Shown here: positions 1 to 10,140 of the stretch, piece after piece | Numbering within the stretch: the first letter of the stretch is position 1 | Layout of the letters: every line of letters begins with the position of its first letter | From: Cricetomys ansorgei | Lineage: Eukaryota; Chordata; Mammalia; Rodentia; Nesomyidae | NCBI GenBank assembly: GCA_026225945.1 | Contig: JAMJFZ010001264.1 | Coordinates: 1,392,501 to 1,456,500, forward strand | Direction: 5' to 3' | DNA length: 64,000 bases | Translations under genes and position numbers: made by a program | The notes under the pieces: generated by a model | Seen by the model: only the letters and a program-made list of their open reading frames with translations | Told to the model about the DNA's origin: nothing | Databases searched by the model: none

Positions 1-660
1 TATGGTAACCAGAGCTCCATGAGAGTGGAGAGGAGGCAGAGAGCCCTGCTCCCGAGGCAGCAGACCCTGATCTGGCTCCTATTTCCCAAGGATGGGTTAG
101 CCAAGCCTTCGAGTCAGAATGCTCCCATGCGGTTGACAGTGACCGTGGGTGCCACTACAGTCCCAAGATTAGAAAACAAAACAGGGTGGGTGATAAAATG
201 ATAGCAAGAGACAGAAGGCAGACAATCAGTAAAACTATGGAGAATGACAGGGAAAAGAGCTGTTTGGTTCAACATTTATTGACCTTCTATTTACCAGGAA
301 TTGAGTTTTCAATGTTGAGTAAGAAATTGTCATGTCTTTTTGTTGTTCAGTTAGTAGGATAAATAGAAAATTTCAATTTGATGTCCAACACAGTTACACT
401 CAACTCTGCCTACAAATTCTGGAAAAATAAGATTAAGACCAGAGAAGACTGAAAAACAATCTCCAAGTTCAAAAGGGTCCTGAGATGGAAAATAGCAGTA
501 ACAGCAATAATAAAGGTTTTCCTTGAATTGGGAGAGGGGAGTGAGCACTAATATAATCTCATCTTTTCTCCAGGACAATGCAGCCAGTGTAGGGTTCCGT
601 CAAAGGCATCCCTGCAGATACTGCCCCTTTATAACAGAATGGCTGCTGGGCTCCATGCAG
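1..660. other. Intergenic DNA, mostly unassigned
   Basis: No gene is visible. A 60-codon open frame starts at 19 but has no recognisable domain and is within chance length. Around 268-335 the text resembles the mammalian-wide motif 'CAACA..TTTATTGA..' followed by 'CCAGGA', which also appears at about 3040, 26430, 36560, 43805 and 58610. Here it is too short to classify. The rest is unassigned. Confidence 0.6.
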
Positions 661-669
661 CTCTTCAAC

Positions 670-770
670 CTCCATAGTTTTTCGTTTCCTCATCTGTTTA
701 ATAAAGATTATGATGCCCTCCTTACAGGCTGGTTGAGAATGGTAGAGATATTTGCTTAGATAATGCAGCG
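670..770 (+). mobile_element. MIR SINE fragment
   Basis: The segment follows the 3' half of the MIR consensus: a 'TTTCCTCATCTGT' core, then an A-rich AATAA stretch, 'GATGCC..CCTTACAGG', and 'GGTTGAGAATG' in the place of the usual 'GTTGTGAGGAT'. It is diverged, as expected for an element inserted before the placental radiation. The call is by recalled consensus only. Confidence 0.55.
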
Positions 771-774
771 ATCC

Positions 775-1877
775 TGACATGAATAAGTCACTTATACACA
801 GTCTAAATGTCATTTATTAATTTAGTAATTACAGTGACTCTTCTCTTTGGTAGAGTCAGTTGTAATCCTTTTATTACTTGATAACTGTGTGCAACAATCT
901 TCCATATCCATTCGTAACCAGAGGAAAGTATGTCACAAGATAATGAAGGATTCCCAACCTGCAGAGAAAGACAAATTAATGCATTGCTTAGGACCAGGAA
1001 TCTTGCCTTAGTTATGTAAGCTTGGGAGACTGCTTAACTTTTCTGACCAGAACCCATCTCCCTCATCAGCTAAATGATGATGATGACCATGATGTCATCA
1101 TGATGATGACAACTCCTTCCTCACAGTTGTCATGACAACTAAGTTCTATTAAACCTATAGAACACTTAACATAGCGCCTGCATTTAAGTACTCTCAGATA
1201 TCAATTGTCAAAATCAAAAATTGTAATATTACTATTGGGGGATGCCACAAATAAGTCCCATTAGGGAAAATATTCACCTCCCTGATCGAAAGGCAATCAC
1301 TGTATCTTCCATTGTCCCACGATTCTTTACTTAGCTCTCCCACCCCACCCATCCCCTTATCTTCCACTGTGAAGAACTCAAGAGATGGCAGAGGGGCTTC
1401 CTTTAACCCCCAACCAGCAATAGCCTAGAAAGTAGCCCAAGAGACTTAGAATCACAACAGGATTTACCACCTTGTGCATTTGTGTCCACTGTGAAAGCAG
1501 AATTATAATAAACCATGCCAACCAACTCACAGTATCAAGATTTCTTGCTTTCCTTGGTAGAAGAAGTCAAGGGAAAGGAGAAATCCCCATGGAGATTACA
1601 AGGATACACAATACCTCCGTAAGTAACATGGATACAAAACTCCTTGCTAGCTACTCCAGTGCACAGAATTGCTGGGGGCAAGTGGAGGAGAGGGTGAGGA
1701 TCCTCAGCTAGGTCACAAGGTAGCTTTTCAAGGAGGAAGTGCAAATGGAGATGAACTTTGAGGAATAAGTCCGATTTTGATTAAGTAAAAAAGAAAGCAA
1801 GATTTCTCTACACAGCTTCCTTAGAAGCAAAAAAGGCATGAGGATATGGGAAATATTCTAGAAATTCTATTTACCTT
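775..1877. other. Intergenic DNA with a GAT-rich patch and a perfect palindrome
   Basis: No gene or clear dispersed repeat is seen. A GAT/ATC-rich patch lies at 1075-1112. It is followed by the perfect 14-bp palindrome GTTGTCATGACAAC at 1126-1139. Both are short enough to be chance products of local low complexity. Confidence 0.5.
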
Positions 1878-1985
1878 CTTTTGAGATAAGGTGTTATTCT
1901 CTCACAGCTGGGCTGGAGATTTCTATATAGACCAGGCTGGCCTTGGACTTCTGGAAATTCTCCTAAGTCTTCTACTCATGCCCAG
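1878..1985 (-). mobile_element. Degenerate B1 SINE
   Basis: Read on the plus strand it begins with 'TTTTGAGATAAGG', has the diagnostic 'AGACCAGGCTGGCCTTGGACTT', written here in part, and ends at 'ATGCCCAG', the complement of the B1 5' end. The middle is heavily mutated, so this is an old copy. Confidence 0.75.
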
Positions 1986-1989
1986 TTTT

Positions 1990-3030
1990 GATACTTTTTC
2001 AATAGTAATGTTCATAAACATGAATGGTGCTGACGTCATGGATTCTTTTTGAGTCTGAGTCAGTCTCAGTTCCTGGACATGTAAAGCACACATGTTATTA
2101 CAACCCTAATAGACTCACAGGAAGTGGAGAGGACATAGAGAATTCATTCTCTTTCTCCATTAGAAGCTATTTTGGTGAGGATGTCAGTGAGGCTAGCCCT
2201 TGAAAAAGATAATTCCTAACAATGTCATAGAAAAAAATTAACTCAGGTGTGCATGTGATCTTGGGGTAGATATTAATCAAATTAAATTCATAAAAAGAAA
2301 AAAATAAAAGTGAAACATAAAAAGAACAAAAGAGAAAGAAACCAACACCAGAAAATCCCAGTAAAACAAATCACTTCCCTTACCCTGTGTGAAGTCTGAA
2401 AAAGTGGCTGGGGACAGTTTGTCATGGGAGGGAGAGAGGGCAGAATGAGCTGGGATAGCACTATTTTCCAGGTCTTAGTTGGGCTACCCCACGAAAGAGA
2501 AATCACTAAGCAATAGCCTTTCCCATTTCCAGACCCTGCACCCCCCCCCACCTCCTCACGCACCATTGAATGCTGGGGGGGAAAGAAATAAACAGACAGA
2601 TAGAGTTCAAACCAGAAAAAAAGTGGAAACCAGATTCTCTGAGGGAAAAACACAATCAGCAACACAGCAAGCAGCGAGAGAAACCTGGACAGCAGAAATG
2701 CTAAAAGCCAGGGAGCCAGGCTCTTGCAAAAGGAAATTAGATATGAGCTGCCAGGTGACACCGCAGCCGAAAGGTCAGCGCTATTTTGAGCTGAACATGG
2801 AGAGGCTTCAGGCATCTCAGGATAAAAAAACAAGTACAAACTAAAGAAGGTTCTGAGAGAGGCAGCAGCATTGATTAGAAAATGGCTGTTGGCTTTGTGG
2901 AGAAAGATGAAAGGCCACAGACAGGCAGGAGCAGCCAGGGAGCTGGGTGCCCATTGTACATCAACAGCACTTTGTGGAGGACTCAGGGCTTTGTTTGTTT
3001 CTTATCTCACCCGTGATTGTTCTTTGCTTG
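1990..3030. other. Intergenic DNA including a purine-biased block
   Basis: Positions 2280-2850 are purine-rich on the plus strand. They carry a 183-codon open frame on the minus strand (2288-2839) overlapped by a 121-codon frame on the plus strand (2479-2844). The purine bias removes stop codons from the complement, and the minus-strand product is a Phe/Leu/Ser-rich string without a recognisable domain. I treat both as non-coding. Positions 2640-2960 hold unassigned, fairly complex sequence with a few CpGs. Confidence 0.5.
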
Positions 3031-3039
3031 TAAAATGTA

Positions 3040-3250
3040 TTCATTCACCCCGCACTCATTTACTGATCAACATGCCGGTGCCATTTACTGTGCAGGTGAG
3101 GCAAAGTTCAATAGAATACAGCCTCCATCCTTGCAAGGCTTACTGGCTAAGACTTAGTAGCCAGCAGTCAATGGATTACCTCACTGAGGGATAAGTACTC
3201 AGCATAGAAATTCAAGAAAAGGGACCACTGGGCTATGGGAAAATATGGAA
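3040..3250 (+). repeat. Ancient mammalian repeat fragment, class uncertain
   Basis: The text reads like the old mammalian-wide motif set 'ATTCATTCA..', 'GTGCCA..TACTGTGC', 'AATA..ACAGCCTCCATCCTTGCAAGGC'. This set is commonly seen as a tail of old LINE-type repeats. Similar fragments are at 26430, 36560, 43805 and 58610. I cannot assign the Repbase family from memory. Confidence 0.4.
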
Positions 3251-4304
3251 GGCTTAAGGAGGACATCGTGAGCTAGATTTTTCAGAGAAATTAATAGGTT
3301 TTAACAAAGGTGAATGGATCTAATGGGGGGGGCACTCCTAGTACAGAGAACAGGACGATGAAAATATTCAGAGTAGTGTCCTGGCCCCATTAGGCTAAAG
3401 CCTTGGGCTTGTGGGCCATGCAAGGAAGGAAGGGAGCTGCGGAAAATAGGTCACAAAGGGAGTCAGCATATTTGCTCAGGTTAGCCCATGCAGGTTGTCA
3501 TGCTGATTAACAGCAAACATCCTTGGCAGTCTGTGCTAAACTGAGGCATTTTGGGAGATGGCAGGCATCAGCAGGCTGGACACTGTAGAACACTTTGGTG
3601 GGAGTTCTGTCCTCTCTAACTTCAAGGAGCTCATAACTTCAAGTTATGAACATTTGTTGATATCCTGCCTTGCCAACGGTGCAAAGCAAAGAGGTGACAG
3701 TACTCGTCTTGAATGAAAAAAAGTCCTCCAAGGCTTTCAATTATGATACCGATGGGCCAACTATATAAACTGTTGAATAAGAAAATAAACGGTATAGCAG
3801 CTAACACAAAATCAGTCTATGGAGTCTACGGGGTCACTACATGGGAAATTTCTGCTCCAAATACTTACCAAGGTAAAATGAGCCTCCCCAAACCTCACTT
3901 ACCTCAAAACAACCACTTTAACAGCACTGCCCTAGCTGGAGGTTCTGTGCTAGACTGCCTCAGCAGGGTGATTTTTACTTACTGTGTTTCATGCAGTTCC
4001 TGGGAGGTGGTAGTTAGAGCTGGACAGGGTCATCTAGGACAAAGGATCATCTAGGACAAAGGGAAGGATTTCTTTTCTTCTCCTGTGTTTGTTGCCCCTC
4101 CTGATAGGGCTGGCACAGACTCAGGCAGCACAGCCATCTGCCTCCCTCTATGTGTCATCTTCATGGTCTTCTACTTCCTTAGAGAACAATATCCTTGGCA
4201 TGGCTTTTGGCCTCCCTCTGAGGATGTCTTCTAAGAGGGAGTGATTCTGGATGCTGAGAAAGAAGTTATAGGCTTCTCATGATCTGATCTTGGAAGCCAT
4301 GTTG
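3251..4304. other. Intergenic DNA with a short tandem duplication
   Basis: No gene is visible. A 17-bp unit, TCATCTAGGACAAAGG plus one base, is tandemly duplicated at 4030-4063. A 9-bp-arm inverted repeat (TCATAACTT, one base, AAGTTATGA) lies at 3631-3649. The rest is unassigned. Confidence 0.5.
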
Positions 4305-4616
4305 TTGTGGAAGTTAATATTTAGTTACGTATAAAGTAATTGTTTTGTGCACTGTTGGGTCAGGGTCTACCTAGGCCTTGGCATTTTGTATTGTCTGCAG
4401 GTGTTAGATTCTGTGGGGGTTGTTTAATTGCTTATGATCTACATATGAGGAGTTCTACATCAATAAAACACCTGAGGTCAGATGCTCAGGGTTCCACTGT
4501 GAGGATGGCACTGGCCAGGACAGTGGTTCCCTCTGCTGAGGTCTGGCAGAGTTTGCAGGAATGAGAATGCCTTCTTGTCTTTTTTGATGAGCCTACACAG
4601 CAAGTGTACTACTACA
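4305..4616 (+). mobile_element. Solo LTR, family 'A' copy 1
   Basis: This 312-bp element starts TGTTGTGGAAG and ends GTACTACTACA, so it has TG...CA ends. It is flanked by the 6-bp direct repeat CCATGT at 4299-4304 and 4617-4622. It contains an AATAAA signal about 150 bp in (near 4460), as expected for an LTR. Diverged relatives lie on the minus strand at 32271, about 35965 and 46241. No internal retroviral region adjoins, so it is a solo LTR. I do not recognise the Repbase name. The 6-bp duplication fits ERV2-type integration, but that is inference. Confidence 0.8.
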
Positions 4617-4624
4617 CCATGTAA

Positions 4625-6085
4625 TGCTTCTTCTGTCACATTCTAAAGAACAAAATAGAAGTCCTGGAGACAAATTGCTGGGGCCTCAATGCCAAGAGAC
4701 GTGAGTCAGTAAGTCCAGAAGAATATCGGAGGACAGGCTACTATGCTTCTGTATAAGGATAAGGATGGACAAGGATAAGAGGTCATTTTAGAGACTATCA
4801 AGGAAGACCCGTGACTGAGGAAGTGATGTGGAAATGGAGCCTTGCCTCCAAGAGTGCACTCAAGGTGAAATGTGCATCTGCTCTCCAGAGCACCTGGGAT
4901 TGACCTGTGATGCCCCCATTTTCCATTCACATGCCTTAGAAGCAATACTTCACAGGATCCTTGATATTAATAAAATCATGCATTAGAAGCTCGTAGCACA
5001 GCATGTAAAGGAAAGGGATTATTATGAATAAGCACAAAGGAGAACAATAGAACTATACAGAGTTAAAACAGAAGGTGTGCTGATGATGCGATGAGTGGAT
5101 GAGATTGCCATGTTAGAGACACTTAAACAGGCTTAGAGGGGGAAATCAAGAGACTGCATGTCACAGCTTCTGCACCTGCCACAAGCTGTGCTCCGTAAAA
5201 TGTGTTCATAGACAAATATCTGGCCAGATACAATCATAGTATGATTAGAGAGCACAGAAAAACTGCCTTATCCCCAAATGTCACCCTCTATAATATGCCC
5301 AAGGGTCTCATGCTCCATCATTAGTAGATCATTCCTCTCAGTGAAGGAATCCTGTCTCCTGAGATCTCCTATCGCAATGGATATATTCTGGAAGATGTAA
5401 TACATTAGGATATCATCAATTACTAACAATGTAGTATACCCTTGAGATTACTTTTCAACTGTAGTAGTCAAGATATTTTAGGTTACCTAGTGGTTAGAAA
5501 CATCCCCACAATCTTCATTTGCTTTTCAATGCAACAAAATTTACTTACTCATACATAGCCCCCTGCATGTCTGGGCAACTCTCCAGGGTAGTTGTCTTCC
5601 ATGTGTTGGCTCAGCACTCCAGGCTGCTTTGATCTTCTGACACCTCTGAATCAACATGTGTCCCGTGATCTTCACAGCAGAAGAGAAGCCAAGCAAGTTA
5701 TACACCAGCAATTAAGGGCTCTGACAAGGAAGTTCCTGGCATCCCTTCAGGCCTCATCTCATTGGACAAAACAAGTCACCTGGTCACCTCTAGCTTCAAA
5801 GGAGTCAGGAAACAGTAAGTCTCTCACATGTCCAGCAAAGAAACTAGATATTGACTAAGCATAATACGCAATGTATAGACTTAAAAAGAAACACTGGGAT
5901 GAAAGAAATCAGGTTGCACTTGAAAGGCATTTGACAGTGTTAATAGAAAGGAGATGTTATTGCAGGTCACAGTGTCAGTAGGCCTGATGGGTATTTATGG
6001 AGGACTGGTTATAGAACCACTACTCAAACTTGCAGGATAGCAAAATCTGTAGCTCTTCAGTTTTCTTTCTTTTGTGCTATTTTAA
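4625..6085. other. Intergenic DNA, nothing recognised
   Basis: No gene and no repeat that I can name. Open frames reach 88 codons, within chance. The sequence is of ordinary complexity and AT-rich. Confidence 0.5.
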
Positions 6086-6089
6086 TTTT

Positions 6090-6268
6090 TCTTTTATATG
6101 TGCATGGCTGTTTTGTCTGCATATATGTCTATGTACCATGCATGCGCCTCATGCCTATGGAGGCCAGAAGAAGGTTTTCGGATTCCCTGGGACTGCAGTT
6201 ACACATGATTGTGAGTGCTGGAAGAATAGCCAGTGCTCTTAATTGCTGAGTCATCTCTCCAACCTCCA
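6090..6268 (-). mobile_element. B3/B2-type SINE
   Basis: Read on the plus strand it ends with the complement of the tRNA-derived head ('GTGCTCTTAATTGCTGAG', then 'TCATCTCTCCAACC'). Before that come 'GGAGGCCAGAAGA' and 'GGGACTGCAGTTACA', both diagnostic of the B3 branch of the B2 family. The A-rich tail would be at the left (plus-strand T-rich 6060-6100). Confidence 0.85.
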
Positions 6269-6467
6269 GCTTCTTATTTTGAAAAGATGACAGAATTTAC
6301 AAATAACTCATGCATACCCTTCTATAGATTTTAAATCACCTCTAGATTAGTTATTCCTAATATAATACAAAATTTACCTGAATAGTTGCTATGCTCTATT
6401 GCTGAAGGGATAATATCAAGAAATTTCTGGGTAGGGTTAGGATACAGAGCCCAGTTGTGTTCATCAA

Positions 6468-6917
6468 TGTCACATTACAGTGATGAAATGCCTAGGAAAA
6501 TCAAGTTAAAAGAGGAAAGATTTATTTTGGCTTATGGCTTCAAAGACTTAAGTTTAGAATTGATTGGCTGCACAACTTTTGGGGCTACGGTGGAGCAGAA
6601 CACTATGGCACCTAGAGCCTGTGGTGGAGGAAGCTGCTCATTTTATAGAAGTCAGGGAGCAAGAGGGAGAGTCGGGGTGGAGAAAGAAATTGGGGACAAG
6701 GTATTATTCTCCCAAGTTCCAAAGTTCTACCTCCTCCAACTAGGTCTCAAGTTCTGCAGTTTTACTACTTCTCAGTAACCCATTCATGTATAAATCTCTA
6801 ATGAAGTAATCCATTGATAAGGATAGAGTTTGCAGGTTCTACTTACCTCTGAATGGCATGGTACCAGGAACCAGGGCATTCTACTCTAAAATCTTTGGAA
6901 GGCATCGTATCACAAAG
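6468..6917 (-). mobile_element. ORR1-like MaLR LTR
   Basis: On the plus strand the segment starts 'TGTCACATTACAGTGATGAA' and contains 'GGAAAGATTTATTTTGGC', 'GATTGGCTGCACAACTTTTG', 'GGTGGAGCAGAACA' and 'AGTAATCCATTGATAAGGAT', in the order known from reverse-complemented ORR1/MaLR LTRs. Its far end, 'TTTGGAAGGCATCGTATCAC', matches the place of 'TTTGGGGGACACTTCATATC'. It is diverged and has no internal region, so it is a solo LTR. Non-autonomous MaLR elements depend on ERVL machinery (established for the family). Confidence 0.75.
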
Positions 6918-6919
6918 GG

Positions 6920-8102
6920 TGCCACTTCTCCTGGAACAACAGAAAATGTTCAGGTAGCATTGAGCCTTGAAAGGGAAATGAAACAGCACATTTCCAGGAC
7001 AAGAATTTACTTTTCCAAATGACGCTGAGTCATCTTTCTGCGCATATGTTGGGAAGCTTCCATCATCAGAAAGCCAACAGTCTCGAAGTAATCTTTTATC
7101 AGTCGTCCACAAATGGAGACAGTAAGGGGTTCAACATTTCTGTTTATATCAAAAGAAAAGGGAGATTGCAAACGAAGAAGCATAACCACGACTGGAGAAT
7201 GAGTATTCAAACAAAGAGGTATGCTGGTTAAAACACAAACACGAACAACAACAAAAATCCAGAAAGTTAATCTGATCACTAGGGTCTGGAATTGAGGAAA
7301 ACAAGCCAGTGTTTTACAGAGGGAAGCACTCTGGGGATGGAGAAACAAGATGAGGAACCATTCTGGGAATACCAGAATATCCTAAGTAGGGAGGTGCCTT
7401 TCCCTTTCTCCTGTGACTGATGTGCATCCCAGTCTCTGCACCCATCAGCAGCTCTAAGGATGCCTGTGGCTCTCTGTCCAGACTCCCACCATGGTATCAT
7501 TCATACGTTGGCCATAACTGATGGTGAGTCATATTAGACAAATAACCAACCACTATCTTTTATTTCAGCTTTTGAATTTTGAACAGTTTCAGACTTGCAG
7601 ACAAGATGAGGAAATAGCAGGAAGTTCTACTCTAGCTGTTTGCTTTATTATTTTCAGCTTACATTAGTAAAATGGTACCTTTGTTACCATTGATGAGCTG
7701 CTACTGCTGTTTAATTGCTATTATCATTTTGTTATTTTGTATTAGTAATGCATGGCAACTTTTAAAACCTAGATCTATGTGACCTAGGGGTCACTGGTGG
7801 TCACAGCATGCGTTTAATAGAGCAATAGAAGGACATATGAACAGCCAGACTTTGTATGTAAAGATGAGAGATTTCAGCAACCTTAGCTTGGGTGAGCAAA
7901 TGATTATCACAAAACCATATGCACAAAAGCCTCCAGGGCCAAAATATGAATTTAGTTTGCACACTGAAGTTGAACCTGAATGAGGTCAAATAAAATCAGA
8001 GGCTTATCAAGTCATCGAGTCCATGATGCCTGAAAACAACAAATAGAAATCAAACAATATCATCATAGTATATCATCTAAGTGTGAAATTATGAAAGAAT
8101 AA

Positions 8103-8103
<1 letters not shown>
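6920..8103. other. Intergenic DNA, nothing recognised
   Basis: There are several overlapping open frames of 60-113 codons near 6843-7500 on both strands. None shows a domain or splice context, and their overlap on both strands argues against coding. No dispersed repeat is named here. Confidence 0.5.

Positions 8104-8154
<51 letters not shown>
8104..8154. repeat. (AT)n microsatellite
   Basis: An uninterrupted run of about 25 TA/AT units. It is self-complementary, so it can extrude as a hairpin and is probably length-polymorphic. Confidence 0.97.
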
Positions 8155-8156
<2 letters not shown>

Positions 8157-8159
8157 TGC

Positions 8160-8735
8160 AAGCTCTGTCTCTCTACAAGGTTGACAATGAGTTCTTCAGT
8201 GGCTTAGGGATCTCAGTTACTTAGTTACCTCAGGCTGGAGGGTGGTCAGCTGCAGGTGCAGCCTTGGGTTTCTGTACAGCTTTTAAGCTGCGGTGCTTTC
8301 CTGATGCTCAGATTGTTGCAGTTCTAACCTCTTACCTTCCAGGTCAACTTCATCTGTTCAAGTTCCTCAATCCACGAACCAAAGACAGACTAGGTCTTTT
8401 CAGACGTCTCCCCAGAGTCAGACTTCGTTTCAACTTGAATCATGCTTGGGGATTGTTTCAAAACCAGATAGACCTCCTATTTCATGTCAAACAGATGATT
8501 GGATCACTTTCCTGTCTATGAATTTTACTATTTTTAAAGATACCTGCTGCCATTTCGTGTATACATCGGTCGTATAGGTATCCAGAACAAATGAAATGAG
8601 ACATATAGTCACTATCAGATTACTGTGCTTTGTCTATAAATCTGATGACCATCAGGGAGTCCAAAATCTCAGTGCATGTACCCAACACTTCATGGTTGTT
8701 TTGAGTTCATATGGAAACGTTAACACCAGCACAAG
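8160..8735. other. Intergenic DNA, nothing recognised
   Basis: Ordinary AT-rich sequence. An 85-codon open frame at 8264-8521 has no recognisable domain and no splice or promoter context. Confidence 0.5.
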
Positions 8736-8825
8736 TGTGTGTCTGTGTGTGCGTGTGTGTGTGTGTGTATGTATGAGAGTACGTCTGTATGTCTGTGTGT
8801 GTGTGTGTCTGTGCCTGTGTACCTG
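8736..8825. repeat. GT-rich imperfect microsatellite
   Basis: Runs of TG are broken by TCTG, TATG and TGCG variants. The Cys/Val-rich open frame across it is a by-product of the repeat. Confidence 0.9.
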
Positions 8826-8829
8826 CTAC

Positions 8830-9970
8830 AGGAGTTCTTCAAAGGATTGCTGATACACAGAATAATGGTTAGGAAAAAATCATTTTAGGGAGAGACTCTG
8901 GAGTGGAGGTAGGCAGTACATGGATAAAAGAAAAGAATGGTTCCAAAAACATAAGAAGTCGGTATTTTTTCCTAGGAAGCCATTTCAAGGAGAGGGTGCT
9001 GGGAGGCTAGCAGCTGATGACAAGAAAAGCAACAGAGCATTGCTGGAATACAGGACGTGGAGACAGGAGCCAGTCAGCCTCCAGCTGAAGCTGAGATCCG
9101 TCTTCACCAAGACTCAGCATCTATCTCAAAGGACAACATTTCTGATGAAGGCTTAAATTCACCTGTGCCCAAATTTCTACCTTACCTAGTTTTGGGGCAC
9201 AAACTAGAACCAGTCTTTAAACTTTCATCTTCGATTTCTAGTTCTTAGTCATGTTCAAGGTTTCCATTTCATTAGTGGAAAAATATGAGAGCCCTCCAGT
9301 GGCCAAAGAGAAAACCTATAAATTTATATCACTTCTAATTTACACCACTTCTAAGGAAAACCTCTACAACCATGTTAAATAAATAAGTAAGATATAATAA
9401 AAGCCATGTCCGTATTTCACAATGAGGATTCAGTGTCAAATAAGGTGTGACTTTTATTATCACCCCAATGACTCTCAAATAACCTAAATAATTCTTATCC
9501 CTGCTAGACAGAGACACAGCACTGGAAATAAAGCCAGAGCTAAAATATTGCAGCACACAGAAAAAAAAGCCTTTGGGTGTATCTTCTTAAACAGAAATTT
9601 GCGTTATGTAACAGTGCAGAAACAACCAAGAAGAGTTAACATTCGCTGTGGTCCAGCAGAAGAGTCAATGAACTCCAGTAAAGAATGTGGACTCCTCTCT
9701 TTAAAGATATAAATCTGGAGCCATGAGAATAGCTCCTAAATCCTAATAGGGAATTATATAGATCTATGGCTAGCCTGTTTTCCCCCCTCCCTCCTGGCTT
9801 ATCTATGTTGCACACTTTCTCTTATCCATGCTAATGGAGGGGATCAGTAGTGCAGATAATTGAAAGGTTGTGTGCCAACAAACTGCTTTGTGGTTGCTGC
9901 CAAAAACTCCCCAGTGTTGCATGGTTAATGAAAAGTCAGGCAATGGTGGCTCCCTTTGCATAGCAGCCCA
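8830..9970. other. Intergenic DNA, nothing recognised
   Basis: No named repeat and no gene. Open frames of 60-85 codons occur on both strands without domain content. Confidence 0.5.
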
Positions 9971-9974
9971 GCCA

Positions 9975-10140
9975 TAATCATAATAGCTATTATTTATAGA
10001 GCCCACGCTATACTGGATTAAGTGTTTTAAGTGCAATTGTCTCGTCATGTTCTCACCCATGACCCAACAAAATCAGTGTAAGTTTCTCTCTCTTATGGAT
10101 GAGAAAACCGAGACTCAGAAGGTCAAGTCGCTGTGATAGG
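9975..10140 (-). mobile_element. MIR SINE
   Basis: The segment follows the reverse complement of MIR in order: AATAGCTATTATTTATAGAG, the 'CACGCTATACTGG' core variant, 'GTTCTCACCCATGAC', then 'TTATGGATGAGAAAACCGAG' and 'CTCAGAAGGTCAAGTC'. Coverage of the 3' half and core is nearly continuous. This is the best MIR in the window. Confidence 0.85.
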
